A stretch of DNA of 47,417 nt, taken from the NCBI GenBank assembly GCA_013388435.1, contig JACAFE010000033.1:1-47417 (forward strand). The letters are read 5' to 3'. Positions within the stretch are counted from its first letter, which is position 1. Each line of letters begins with the position of its first letter. The notes below the pieces were generated by a model. That model did no database searches. It was not told the origin of the DNA and worked only from the letters and a program-made list of their open reading frames with translations. The translations under genes and the position numbers were made by a program. Below are positions 1 to 9,133 of the stretch, piece after piece. Source of the DNA: Nitrospirota bacterium (GTDB lineage: Bacteria; Nitrospirota; Thermodesulfovibrionia; Thermodesulfovibrionales; SM23-35).

Positions 1-23
1 CAAGAAATATAAAAATAATAACT

Positions 24-1070
24 ATGAAAAGAAATGTGCCGCTTAGTGTAATTTTATGTACTTATAACAGGGCGAATTATCTAAAAATGGTTCTGGATAG
101 CATATTGCACCAGACTTTTCCAACAGATATGTTTGAAATTGTAATTATTGATGATGGCTCGGTTGATGATACTAAAAAAGTTGTTGAATCTTTTAAATCA
201 TCTCTACCGATTTTCTATTTTTATCAGAATAACGCAGGGCTTGCATCTGCCAGAAATCATGGTATATATGCATCTAACGGAGATATTTTGCTTTTTCTTG
301 ATGATGATGATATAGCTTCTCCATCGCTTTTTGAAGAACATATTAAGACACACCGCAAATATCAAGAAGAAAATGTGGCTGTATTGCATTACACGACATG
401 GGATTCTGGTATGTTAGTGACTCCTTTAATGCATTTCGTAACTGAAGTAGGATGTTTTTTATTTTCATACCCGCATATTAAGCATGGTGAATTTTTAGAT
501 TACACTTATTTCTGGGGAGGAAGAACTTCCTGCAAAAGGAGTTTCCTGCTTGAACACGGGGTATTTAATCCAATTTTTAAGTTTGGCTGTGAAGATATAG
601 AACTTGGTTATAGACTTTCAAAACAAGGTCTAAAAGTTTTTTATAATAGCAAGGCTATAAGCCGAATGATCAGGCCGATAACCTTTGATGACTTTTGCAA
701 TCGTCTTATGAAACAGGGAAAATCTCAATATATATTTAGCACTCTGCATAATGACCCTAATGTAAGACAATGGGCGGAAATAGACGAAGCTGAGGAAATG
801 TGGAAAGATATTTCACTATTATTTGATGCAAAAGTTAATTCAGCAAGACAACTTGACAGGCTTGTAGAACTTAAGAGAAAATATGGCTTTGATTTTGATG
901 AAATGACAAAAATACTTCTTTATAAAACGTACTGGTGGGTATTTAAGGCATGTAAATTTAAAGGAATAATTGAGGCAAAAGAAGCCGGGCTAGAAAATCA
1001 GAGAAAAAATAAAATCCTATCTTTGCAAAAACAGTCTGACAACAATGAAAATTCTTCAGCTTGTTTATGA
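24..1070 (+). CDS. Family 2 glycosyltransferase
   Basis: A GT-A fold glycosyltransferase that probably transfers a sugar from a nucleotide-sugar onto a growing surface polysaccharide or glycan at the cytoplasmic face of the membrane. The N-terminal 'SVILCTYNRANYL' strand, the DDGSVDDT loop near residue 43 and the acidic LFLDDDD (DXD-type metal site) near residue 90 are family hallmarks. The CEDIELGYRL segment near residue 190 matches the acceptor-side ED motif. No strong membrane helices are visible, so it is likely soluble or peripheral. No clear Shine-Dalgarno precedes the ATG. Its end overlaps the next glycosyltransferase by 26 bases, so they are co-transcribed. The exact sugar cannot be told from sequence. 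Confidence 0.9.
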   Translation: MKRNVPLSVILCTYNRANYLKMVLDSILHQTFPTDMFEIVIIDDGSVDDTKKVVESFKSSLPIFYFYQNNAGLASARNHGIYASNGDILLFLDDDDIASPSLFEEHIKTHRKYQEENVAVLHYTTWDSGMLVTPLMHFVTEVGCFLFSYPHIKHGEFLDYTYFWGGRTSCKRSFLLEHGVFNPIFKFGCEDIELGYRLSKQGLKVFYNSKAISRMIRPITFDDFCNRLMKQGKSQYIFSTLHNDPNVRQWAEIDEAEEMWKDISLLFDAKVNSARQLDRLVELKRKYGFDFDEMTKILLYKTYWWVFKACKFKGIIEAKEAGLENQRKNKILSLQKQSDNNENSSACL

Positions 1071-2163
1071 AAGTCAGGGCAGCCCATTTGGCTTTGGAGG
1101 CGCTGGAGTAAGAGCACAGGAAATTTACAGAAGACTGTCACTGCATCACGAGATAACCCTCCTCTACATGAAATATCCAAATGCCCAAAACAAAAAAGAA
1201 GGTAATCTTAATCATATTTTTTTAGGGACAGAATCTCATAATATTGTAAAAAGTGTCATTGCCTATACATTAAAAGCATCAAATTTTATAAAAAGACAGG
1301 GGCATGAATTTGATGTAATAATAGAAAATTTTTTGCCTTGCATGCCTTTTTGTTCTCCACTTTTAACGAAAACCCCTGTTATTCTTCAGGTACAGGGCAT
1401 AATGAAAAAACATGTATTTAGTAAATATAAATTTATTTATGCATTCCCGATGTATATAACAGAGAAATTCTATCCTAAAATATTCAATAAATTTATGTTT
1501 GTATCACCTGTAACCCAGAAGCAATTATTGTCAGAAATAAGCAAAAATAATATAACTGTTTATCTGATACCTAATGGGATTGATGATAGGTTCTTAAATG
1601 CAAAGCCTGAAGAAAAAAATTACATCTTATTTTTTAGCAGAATAGACATGTATCAAAAGGGTATTGATATACTTTTGAAGGCTTTTGACAAAATTGCACC
1701 AAGATATCCTGATTTAAAGCTTGTTCTTGCGGGCTATGAACTGGATAAAACAGAAAAACTATTAAAAGAATATGCCCCGAAATATTGTCAAAGAATAGAA
1801 TATGCAGGTTTTAAAAGTGGAGACGAAAAGATTAGTCTTTTGTCCGGTGCAAAAATAATTGTTTTACCGTCAAGATATGAATCCCAGCCAATAAGTGTAA
1901 TTGAGGCTGCAGCTTGCGAAAAATCCGTTATTGTAAGTAATATACCAGAATTGAAATTTGTTGTGGATAATGGATTTGGAATAAGTTTTCAAACAAATTC
2001 TGTTAATGAATTAGAAAAAAAAATAGAATTTATGCTCAACAACGATAATATAAGGAAACAAATGGGACTCAAAGGTCGCGAATTTGCAAAACAATTTACA
2101 TGGGACAAAATATCATCTGAATATGAAAAAGCCCTTTATGATGCTGTTTCTCTAAACAAATAA
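1045..2163 (+). CDS. Family 4 (GT-B) glycosyltransferase
   Basis: A retaining GT4 glycosyltransferase acting in the same glycan pathway as its neighbours. The N-terminal glycine-rich loop 'GFGGAGVRAQEI' is the acceptor-domain start. The C-terminal donor domain has IPNGIDDRF near residue 177, 'FFSRIDMYQKGIDILLKAF' near 195, and the ESQPISVIEAAACEKSVI block near 278, whose second Glu corresponds to the EX7E nucleotide-sugar site. Length (372 aa) is normal for the family. The start lies inside the preceding gene in another frame, which indicates translational coupling. The donor sugar is unknown. Confidence 0.9.
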   Translation: MKILQLVYESQGSPFGFGGAGVRAQEIYRRLSLHHEITLLYMKYPNAQNKKEGNLNHIFLGTESHNIVKSVIAYTLKASNFIKRQGHEFDVIIENFLPCMPFCSPLLTKTPVILQVQGIMKKHVFSKYKFIYAFPMYITEKFYPKIFNKFMFVSPVTQKQLLSEISKNNITVYLIPNGIDDRFLNAKPEEKNYILFFSRIDMYQKGIDILLKAFDKIAPRYPDLKLVLAGYELDKTEKLLKEYAPKYCQRIEYAGFKSGDEKISLLSGAKIIVLPSRYESQPISVIEAAACEKSVIVSNIPELKFVVDNGFGISFQTNSVNELEKKIEFMLNNDNIRKQMGLKGREFAKQFTWDKISSEYEKALYDAVSLNK

Positions 2164-2208
2164 ATTTATTTTATAAATTTTTCTTAATGATACATTTAAA
2201 AAATTATC

Positions 2209-4158
2209 ATGGCTAAGAAAAGAATATCAAATAAGAAAAAGATAGTTAAACAGGATAATATAAAAGAAAACCCTTTGGGAAATGCACAGAATAGGAACTA
2301 TCCAGAAAAAATACCCCAAAAAATATTCTACAATAATTCCTTGCTACATATTCTTCTAATAATCCTTGCAGTTTTTGTCGCTTACTCTAATAGCTTTAAT
2401 GCAGATTTTACCTTTGATGACTTGAGAAACATTACTGAAAATAAAAGCATAAGAGATTTAGGACATTTTTTAAAAGAATTGATTTATAAACCGTTAAACC
2501 TGAGTTCCAGATATTTTGGATATCTTACACTTGCAGTAAATTTTAAATTGCACAAATTTGAAGTTTACGGCTATCATTTAATAAATTTTTTAATACATCT
2601 TTCTACATCTATACTTGTTTATGCATTTATTGTTTTTACATTCAAAACACCTTATTTAAAAGAGTCTAAATTAAAAGAATACAACAAAATAATTGCTTTT
2701 TTTTCGGGGCTATTGTTTGCAGTACATCCTATTCAAACACAAGCTGTTACATATATTATCCAAAGATTTGCTTCACTTGCTACTTTCTTTTATCTATTAT
2801 CTATTATTTTTTATATAAGATGGAGATTATTAGAACAGGATGTAAGTTATGGTTATGCTAAATTTAAGAAAAATTTTTTTTATTTTTTATGTTTAATATC
2901 AATTTTTATGGCAATGAAAACCAAAGAAATTTCATTTACAATACCTTTAATTATCATTATTTATGAATTATTATTTTTTAAAGGTAATGTAAAGAAAAGA
3001 TTATTAAAACTTTTACCTTTAATAATGACTATACTTATTATCCCTTTAACCTTTATTAAATCTCACACGGTTTATAAAATAGCAGTAAATAACATAGATG
3101 CAATCATAAGACTTGAAACAGAAGTATCAAGATGGGACTATCTTTTCACACAGTTCAGGGTATTAATCACATATCTAAGACTTATGTTTTTCCCCGTAAA
3201 CCAGAATTTAGATTATGATTATCCGCTTTATCATTCCTTTTTTTCTTTAGAAGTTTTTTTGTCATTTATATTCTTGTTAGCAATTTTTTTTGCTGGATTA
3301 TTTCTTCTAATTTTTTATAGAAAAACATCACCTCATTTGCTCATAATATCATTTGGAATATTTTGGTTTTTTATTACTATTTCTGTTGAATCAAGCTTTA
3401 TCCCAATACTTGACCTTATATATGAACACAGAATGTATCTGCCTTCAATAGGTCTAATTATTGCTTTTTGTATCGGTATTTTTAACCTGGCAAATTCATA
3501 CCATAATAAATGGGTTTTTTCAGAAAAAGCTGTCATAATTTCATTAACAATTATTTCGCTTGTATTAATGACAGCAACCTTTAATAGAAATAAGGTCTGG
3601 AGCAATAATATTAGCTTGTGGGAAGATGTGGTTAAAAAATCTCCGCAAAAAGCAAGACCCCATTATAATTTAGGAACAGTATACTTGGAAAAATATTTTA
3701 AAGAAAAAACAACATTTAACGAATATTTGCTTAACAATGCGATTAAAGAGTTCAATTTAGCAATAAGACTAAACCCTAAACATGCAGGAGCATATAATAA
3801 TTTAGGGAACGCATATATAATAAAGGGCATGATAGATAAGGCAATAGAAAGCTATGAAGCTTCTTTAAAACTTAAACCTGATAATCTTGACGCTATCGGC
3901 AATTTAGGCAATATATATCTTCACAAAGGATTAATTGATAAAGCAATTGAATGCTATCTTTTAATATTAAAATCAAAACCAGATAATGCTGATGCACATT
4001 TTAACCTTGGGATAGCATATTTTAAAAAACAAGAAAACAACGAGGCACTAAAAGAATTTCAAACAGCCTTAAAACTAAATCCTGATATGAAAGAGGCAAA
4101 AGACTATATTGATAAACTTTATTATTCTCAGAATAAACAACGGAAATCTAATTATTAA
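2209..4158 (+). CDS. TMTC-like polytopic membrane protein with C-terminal TPR repeats
   Basis: A 649-residue inner-membrane protein. After a basic N-terminus it has about ten hydrophobic segments between residues 45 and 460. The first loop, 'YSNSFNADFTFDD', followed by N-x-x-I, is the signature seen in the TMTC / DUF1736 group of GT-C-like proteins, where the Asp pair may help bind a lipid-linked sugar. Residues 480-640 form four or more TPR units (for example AGAYNNLGNAYIIKGMIDKA and DAHFNLGIAYFKKQENNEAL), a protein-interaction platform. With two glycosyltransferases upstream it may glycosylate exported proteins or belong to polysaccharide assembly. This role is inference; the membrane and TPR architecture is directly visible. 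Confidence 0.8.
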   Translation: MAKKRISNKKKIVKQDNIKENPLGNAQNRNYPEKIPQKIFYNNSLLHILLIILAVFVAYSNSFNADFTFDDLRNITENKSIRDLGHFLKELIYKPLNLSSRYFGYLTLAVNFKLHKFEVYGYHLINFLIHLSTSILVYAFIVFTFKTPYLKESKLKEYNKIIAFFSGLLFAVHPIQTQAVTYIIQRFASLATFFYLLSIIFYIRWRLLEQDVSYGYAKFKKNFFYFLCLISIFMAMKTKEISFTIPLIIIIYELLFFKGNVKKRLLKLLPLIMTILIIPLTFIKSHTVYKIAVNNIDAIIRLETEVSRWDYLFTQFRVLITYLRLMFFPVNQNLDYDYPLYHSFFSLEVFLSFIFLLAIFFAGLFLLIFYRKTSPHLLIISFGIFWFFITISVESSFIPILDLIYEHRMYLPSIGLIIAFCIGIFNLANSYHNKWVFSEKAVIISLTIISLVLMTATFNRNKVWSNNISLWEDVVKKSPQKARPHYNLGTVYLEKYFKEKTTFNEYLLNNAIKEFNLAIRLNPKHAGAYNNLGNAYIIKGMIDKAIESYEASLKLKPDNLDAIGNLGNIYLHKGLIDKAIECYLLILKSKPDNADAHFNLGIAYFKKQENNEALKEFQTALKLNPDMKEAKDYIDKLYYSQNKQRKSNY

Positions 4159-4205
4159 ACTTTAATAACACAGTCATCTATAGCGCATCAGGATAAACTA
4201 AATGC

Positions 4206-4252
4206 TTGACATTAAAAATGATAATAAATTATTGTTGCTTTTGCTGTATAAT
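4206..4252 (+). promoter_or_regulatory. Possible promoter region of the secretin gene
   Basis: The gap before the secretin contains a TTGACA at 4206-4211 and a perfect TATAAT at 4247-4252. They are 35 bases apart, too far to form one promoter, so the pair is only suggestive. The TATAAT lies 28 bases before the start codon and is the more likely functional element. Confidence 0.3.
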
Positions 4253-4280
4253 ATACAAAAATGCTTTTCAGGAGGATTGA

Positions 4281-6233
4281 TTGAAAAATAAGACTTATTT
4301 TGTTATTTTTTTAGGTCTTATATTTACATTTCTCATAGTTACACAGATTAATGCCCAGACTCCTGCAGATAATAAAACATCTTCTGCCGAGACGGGGACT
4401 AAAATGCATGATTCAGCTCTGTCTGACACAAGCCAACAAAAAATACAAATTTCTCCAGAACAATCCAAAACACCGGAAACTGTTTCACAGCCTCAAAAAG
4501 CTGTGCCAACAGTCAGTTTCTTTTTTGATGATGCAGATATTTTTGAAGTGGTCCAGACAATTTTTGCAGATGTTTTAAAGGTAAATTACATAATAGATCC
4601 TCAGGTTAAAGGCAGGGTGAATTTCAGAACTGTAACACCTATTCCCAAAGATGAAGTTCTTAATGTGATGGAAATTATTTTCAGGCTTAATGGTATCGGA
4701 TTTGTTGAAGAAGCAGGATTATATCGCATCGTACCATTGCCAGATGTTTCAAAAGAACTTGTTTATGCCCAGATAGGAAAAGCTCCTGAAAAAGTTGCGA
4801 TAGATATGTTTACATTCAAAAACCTTGAATTAAAAGAAGCCATGCCAGATATCGAGAATGCTCTTGGTCTTCATTTAAAGGGTGGAACTGTAAGAATTGT
4901 GCCTGTATTCAGAATGAATGCTCTTATAGTTGTTGCCTCAGGCGAGGAACAGCTTTCTTACATAAAAAAATGGATAGAAGTATTCGATAAAATGTTTGCT
5001 GTCGCAAAACCAAAAATATTTGTGTATCCACTTCAGAACAGCAAGGCAACACATATAGCGTCATTGCTTCAGTCTATTTTTACTGGATCAGCTCCTGCCT
5101 CAACTACAGCTACAACCCAGGCAACTACACCGGTTAAAATAGAATCAAAAGCTGGAACAGGAACAACAACTGCTGTCTCTCAAACAACAACTGCTCCGAG
5201 AACAGGAGCTGCAGCAACTGTTACAGGCGGTGGAGGCTTTGTTTCTCCTGAAACAAGGGCATTTGCAGATGAGATAACAAATTCGCTAATAATACTTGCC
5301 ACACCGACAGATTATTCATTTATAGAAGAAACTATTAAAAAACTCGACGTTCTTCCAAGGCAGGTTATGATTGAAGCTCTTATTGCTGAAATTACCCTGA
5401 GTGATGAATTTAGTTTTGGGCTCGCATGGTCGCTCAAGACTAACTTAAAAATATCCGGTGTAAAGCCATTCATTAATGATGTTAATTTAGATGGACAGAT
5501 TTCACAACGAGGTGATGCATTATCCGGGGACTCTGCTTCAAAGCTTACAGGAGGCGGTTTTACATTTCTTGCGACAGACCCTACAGGCATTGTAAGGGCA
5601 AGAATAGAATCTTTAACTTCGGATTCAAGAGCCAAAGTGCTCGCATCTCCAAGAATTCTTGTATTAGATAATCGTGAAGCAAAAATTCAAATAGGAGATC
5701 AGGTTCCTGTATCTACTTCCGAGACAACTTATACAGGTTCTGATACAGGGAATATAACGAGAACAATCCAATATAAAGATACAGGTGTAATACTTAAAGT
5801 AAAGCCACAGGTTAATGAAGGCGGACTTGTCACCCTCGAACTTTCTCAGGAAGTATCAAATTTTTATAAAATTGATTTGTCAGGCAATGAGGAGATAGCT
5901 ATTAGCAAAAGAGAAACAAATACGAATTTAGTTTCACAAGATGGTCAGACTATAGTGATCGGCGGACTTATCAGCGAGGAAAAAACTGATACTAAAAGCG
6001 GAATTCCATATTTAAGCAAAATACCGATTATAGGACCTCTATTTGGCACTACAAAAAATCAAAACAAAAGGAAAGAACTTGTTATACTTCTTACTCCCCA
6101 TGTTATCAGGAATCAGCAGGAGGCAGGAACTCTTACCTCCGAATATTTAAAAAGGCTTGATAAGGACGTTGGGAAGGATGTTAGCAGAATAACTCCAGAA
6201 AATATAGAGAAAAAGCTTATCAAAGAAAATTAA
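4281..6233 (+). CDS. gspD: Secretin (GspD/PilQ family outer-membrane channel)
   Basis: Forms the outer-membrane ring of a type II secretion or type IV pilus system. A signal peptide (residues 1-26, hydrophobic core then QINA cleavage site, no lipobox) is followed by an STN/N0 domain at about 75-150 (DDADIFEVVQTIFADVLKVN), an N1-like domain, and another N domain starting at 'FVYPLQNSKATHIASLLQSI' near 248 that is interrupted by a Thr/Ala-rich linker. The secretin core spans about 350-615 and contains the conserved VPVSTSETTYT and IGGLISEEKTDTKSGIPYL blocks. The start is TTG at 4281 with GGAGG at 4271-4275, and no ATG fits better. The C-terminus reads like GspD, but no gspE, pilM-P or other assembly gene adjoins it, so the system type is uncertain. 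Confidence 0.88.
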   Translation: MKNKTYFVIFLGLIFTFLIVTQINAQTPADNKTSSAETGTKMHDSALSDTSQQKIQISPEQSKTPETVSQPQKAVPTVSFFFDDADIFEVVQTIFADVLKVNYIIDPQVKGRVNFRTVTPIPKDEVLNVMEIIFRLNGIGFVEEAGLYRIVPLPDVSKELVYAQIGKAPEKVAIDMFTFKNLELKEAMPDIENALGLHLKGGTVRIVPVFRMNALIVVASGEEQLSYIKKWIEVFDKMFAVAKPKIFVYPLQNSKATHIASLLQSIFTGSAPASTTATTQATTPVKIESKAGTGTTTAVSQTTTAPRTGAAATVTGGGGFVSPETRAFADEITNSLIILATPTDYSFIEETIKKLDVLPRQVMIEALIAEITLSDEFSFGLAWSLKTNLKISGVKPFINDVNLDGQISQRGDALSGDSASKLTGGGFTFLATDPTGIVRARIESLTSDSRAKVLASPRILVLDNREAKIQIGDQVPVSTSETTYTGSDTGNITRTIQYKDTGVILKVKPQVNEGGLVTLELSQEVSNFYKIDLSGNEEIAISKRETNTNLVSQDGQTIVIGGLISEEKTDTKSGIPYLSKIPIIGPLFGTTKNQNKRKELVILLTPHVIRNQQEAGTLTSEYLKRLDKDVGKDVSRITPENIEKKLIKEN

Positions 6234-6284
6234 TTGCCGGGTGTTATCCCTGAAATTCAAAGAATCAGGTTAATATAGAAAATT

Positions 6285-7949
6285 TTATTGCAAACTATAT
6301 CGTGGTCCTCCGCCGCCTTCGGGTAACTCCCACACAATATTTTGAAAAGGACATTTTAAATCACAGGTTTTACAGTGCAGGCAGTTACTGAAGTTTATCT
6401 TGATATATCCTTCATAAAGTTCATAAACACATGCAGGGCAGAAAACTGTGCAGGGAGCTGAATATTCAGAAATACACTTATTACATGTATTTTTGTCTTT
6501 TAATCTAATATGACTTTTTTGTTTCTCATCGTGGAATGTCCCTGAAAAATATACATCAGTTAATTTATTAACAATAATTCTATCATCAGCCTTTGGTAAA
6601 GTTTCCGGCGGTTTGTTTCCATAAAAAGTTTTCATATCTTTTGTAGTTGAATAATCAGGTTCTGTTCTTAAATCACCGGTTATATTTGAACCTCCTGAAA
6701 TCATCTGAAAACCTAAAAGAATACCGCCTGGTAACGGTAGCCCCTTTGAGATAGCAGGTGTAAAATTACGAGCCTGTTTTAAATCTGAATAAATCCAGCT
6801 TCTCTTTAATTTATCCTCGTATTTCTTTAATTGCAGTGAAGAAAAATCACCTTTTAAAAAAGCTTCAAAAAGCACTTCTGCAGCGAGCATTCCTGATTTT
6901 ATCGCAGTATGTAACCCCTTCAATCTTCGCGAATCAACAAGATTTGCGGAATCACCTATAATCATGACCCCATCTGATGTTAGCTCGGGGATTGAAAAAT
7001 AGCCACCGCAGGGTAATGTTTTTGCTCCATAGTGGGTTGGCTTCCCATCTTTAATAATATTGTTTATAAAAGGATGAAGCTTGTATTTCTGCAATTCTTT
7101 GTGAGGGTCAAGTTGTGGGTCTTCTGAGCTAAGGTGTGCTATCAGACCAACAGCAATCATATTTTCGGATATGCAATATACAAATCCTCCACCCGAAAGT
7201 CCTTTCCTGAATGGATAACCAAGAGTATGAATGCATTCCCCCTTTTTTAAAGGATTAATCTTTAGTTCATAGATTTCTTTTACTCCAAGTTCATATATGG
7301 ATGGAGCTTTATTTTTATCGAGATTAAGTTTTTCAATAAGACTTCTGCGCAGAGTTCCGTTACTGCCTTCGCCAAGAACTGTAACCTTTGAATTTAAGAT
7401 GTATCCCGGGGTCTCGTATTCTCCATTTTCAAGAAGACGCTTATCATCTGTCCTAACACCAATAACTTTATTTCCATCATATAGAAGCTCAACAGCAGCA
7501 GTTCCATCAAGAAGCATAATTTTGTTGCTTTCGGCTATTCCTGACAGCCATTTCACAAATTTTGAAAGAGACAGAAGATAATTTCCATGATTATTTAAAA
7601 AGGATGGGGTAAGGGGTATTTTAATATTCCCATTTTTTGTAAGAAAATAAATCGATTCATTGTTTATAACAGCATCAACAGGACAGCCAAGTTCTATATG
7701 GTCGGGCAGTAATTCAGACAGGACATCGGGTATTAATATTGCTCCTGAAATATTATGAGCGCCGAAATAAGCTCCTTTCTCGAGAACTGCTATTCTATCT
7801 TCAATTTCAATTACTTCACCCTGCTTTTTGCCTTCCTGAACCTCATTGTTATGCTTTTTTATTAAATTGGTCAGATGAATTGCGCTGCTCAAATTTGCAG
7901 GGCCACCACCTACAAAAATTACATCAAATTCTATTACTTCGCGTTCCAT
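6285..7949 (-). CDS. Electron transfer flavoprotein:quinone oxidoreductase (ETF-QO)
   Basis: Passes electrons from reduced electron transfer flavoprotein to the membrane quinone pool, with FAD and one [4Fe-4S] cluster. The N-terminal Rossmann motif 'FVGGGPANLSSAIHL' (residues 11-25) binds FAD; 'GVMIIGDSANLVDS' near 330 is the second FAD contact. The C-terminal domain carries the cluster ligands in 'NCLHCKTCDLKCP' and ends with the WELPEGGGGPRY tail typical of ETF-QO. The 554 aa length matches bacterial and mitochondrial homologues. The ATG at 7949 has an AAAGGA six bases upstream. No etfAB adjoins it, so its ETF partner must lie elsewhere. Confidence 0.93.
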   Translation of the reverse strand: MEREVIEFDVIFVGGGPANLSSAIHLTNLIKKHNNEVQEGKKQGEVIEIEDRIAVLEKGAYFGAHNISGAILIPDVLSELLPDHIELGCPVDAVINNESIYFLTKNGNIKIPLTPSFLNNHGNYLLSLSKFVKWLSGIAESNKIMLLDGTAAVELLYDGNKVIGVRTDDKRLLENGEYETPGYILNSKVTVLGEGSNGTLRRSLIEKLNLDKNKAPSIYELGVKEIYELKINPLKKGECIHTLGYPFRKGLSGGGFVYCISENMIAVGLIAHLSSEDPQLDPHKELQKYKLHPFINNIIKDGKPTHYGAKTLPCGGYFSIPELTSDGVMIIGDSANLVDSRRLKGLHTAIKSGMLAAEVLFEAFLKGDFSSLQLKKYEDKLKRSWIYSDLKQARNFTPAISKGLPLPGGILLGFQMISGGSNITGDLRTEPDYSTTKDMKTFYGNKPPETLPKADDRIIVNKLTDVYFSGTFHDEKQKSHIRLKDKNTCNKCISEYSAPCTVFCPACVYELYEGYIKINFSNCLHCKTCDLKCPFQNIVWELPEGGGGPRYSLQ

Positions 7950-8577
7950 TATAATTCCTTTCGAATATTAGAAAATGGTTTTCAATTATCATATTTTAAT
8001 GCCGATTTGTCAAGCTATTATAGTTTGGAGTTTCTTGAGTTTTTAGTGAAACTCAAAACATAACTCAAAACTGTCGATAGTATTCGGTTTTGTCCCCTGC
8101 TCTAAAGAATATCCTTGATTTGTTAGATGTAGTACCATTGTTTAAGGCAAGGTAAATAAAGGAAGATACATTTGCATATGCCTAAAATTCCGAGAGACAT
8201 CTCAGCAGAGCATCTCATATCTATACTTCCAATGTTTGGTTACGAAATAAAGAGTCCGACAGGAAGCCATAATAGAGAATACACCTTCCCCTTTTCCTTT
8301 TACAATATTTTTACACAAAATTTTTATACTACCGTAGCAGCCGCTGCAGGAAATAAATCCAAAAAATACATTATTCAGGGCTGATACAATTTATGTGGCA
8401 TTGGAAAATAATTTTATCGCAACATCATTAGAATTTTGATTATAATAAAAATAAAAGTTGTTATCTTTAATTATAATTTCTATCTTGAGATATTCCGTAT
8501 TGTAGCTAAAAATTCTTAGAATTAAAAAAACTCTATGAAGCATATTTTACAGAAAATTTAAAAACAAAGGATTCAGA
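7950..8577. other. Gene-poor gap of 628 bases
   Basis: Between two divergent genes the only coding trace is the HicA-like fragment at 8178-8384. A perfect 8-base inverted repeat lies at 8035-8042 / 8049-8056 (TTGAGTTT and AAACTCAA, 6-base loop), and AACTCAAAAC is repeated just after it. No T-run follows, so it does not look like a terminator. No tRNA, transposase or convincing promoter is seen in 8385-8577. Confidence 0.6.
8178..8384 (+). pseudogene. Truncated HicA-like mRNA interferase remnant
   Basis: The first 33 residues (MPKIPRDISAEHLISILPMF, then GYEIKSPTGSHN) match the N-terminal half of HicA/YcfA toxins, including the helix, the strand and the catalytic GSH histidine. After 'REYTF' the reading frame loses all resemblance to the family and ends in a low-complexity tail, and no other frame restores the expected 'PNH..LK.GTL' C-terminus. 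There is no hicB antitoxin on either side. I read this as the decayed remnant of a hicAB module. The chosen ATG is at 8178; an in-frame TTG six bases earlier is possible. Expression and activity are doubtful. Confidence 0.55.
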
Positions 8578-9126
8578 ATGATACGCAGATTAAAAATAAT
8601 TTCTATTGCAGCTATTCTGATAGTGCTTATAGGTTCGATATATTATATTTACACAACGGAACGAGACAATTTTCATGCTATAACACATGGTCAGGCTTAC
8701 AGATCAGCCCAGCTCAATAAGGACGAACTTGAATATTATATTAAAAAATATAATATCCGGAGCATTATAAACCTGCGCGGTGAACATCCTGATGAAGATT
8801 GGTATATTGATGAGAAACTGGTCAGTTTAAAAAACAATCTTCAATTTTATAGTCTGCGTTTGTCTTCTTCACGTGAACCTGATTATGAAGATATAAATAA
8901 GTTGATCAGTATTTTCAAAGAAGCTCCCAGACCTGTATTAATACACTGCAAAGCAGGTGCTGACAGATCAGGACTCGCGGCAGCTATCTGGAAAGTTGTT
9001 ATTGATAAAGAACCAAAATCAATCGCAAAAAAACAATTATCCTTTTTTTACGGACATCTGCCTTTTGGAAAAACAAGCGCAATGGACAGGTTTTTTAATA
9101 AATGGAACCCACCTTCGGATAATTAA
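8578..9126 (+). CDS. Membrane-anchored tyrosine / dual-specificity phosphatase
   Basis: A cysteine-dependent protein phosphatase. Residues 7-25 form one hydrophobic anchor, so the catalytic part probably faces the periplasm or lies at the membrane. The P-loop HCKAGADRSG has the nucleophile Cys124 and Arg130 in the CX5R arrangement. An upstream 'SIINLRGEHPDEDWY' segment matches the strand and general-acid loop of this DSP subfamily. ATG 8578 is preceded by AAAGGA at 8566-8571 with good spacing. Similar proteins are often annotated as tyrosine phosphatases near polysaccharide genes. Substrates are unknown, and a link with the kinases in this window is only a guess. Confidence 0.85.
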   Translation: MIRRLKIISIAAILIVLIGSIYYIYTTERDNFHAITHGQAYRSAQLNKDELEYYIKKYNIRSIINLRGEHPDEDWYIDEKLVSLKNNLQFYSLRLSSSREPDYEDINKLISIFKEAPRPVLIHCKAGADRSGLAAAIWKVVIDKEPKSIAKKQLSFFYGHLPFGKTSAMDRFFNKWNPPSDN

Positions 9127-9133
9127 GAAAAGG

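Noticed and set aside
6234-6284. Possible bidirectional terminator between the secretin and ETF-QO genes (CCTGA ... TCAGG)
   Set aside because: The stem has a two-base bulge and no T-run on either side.
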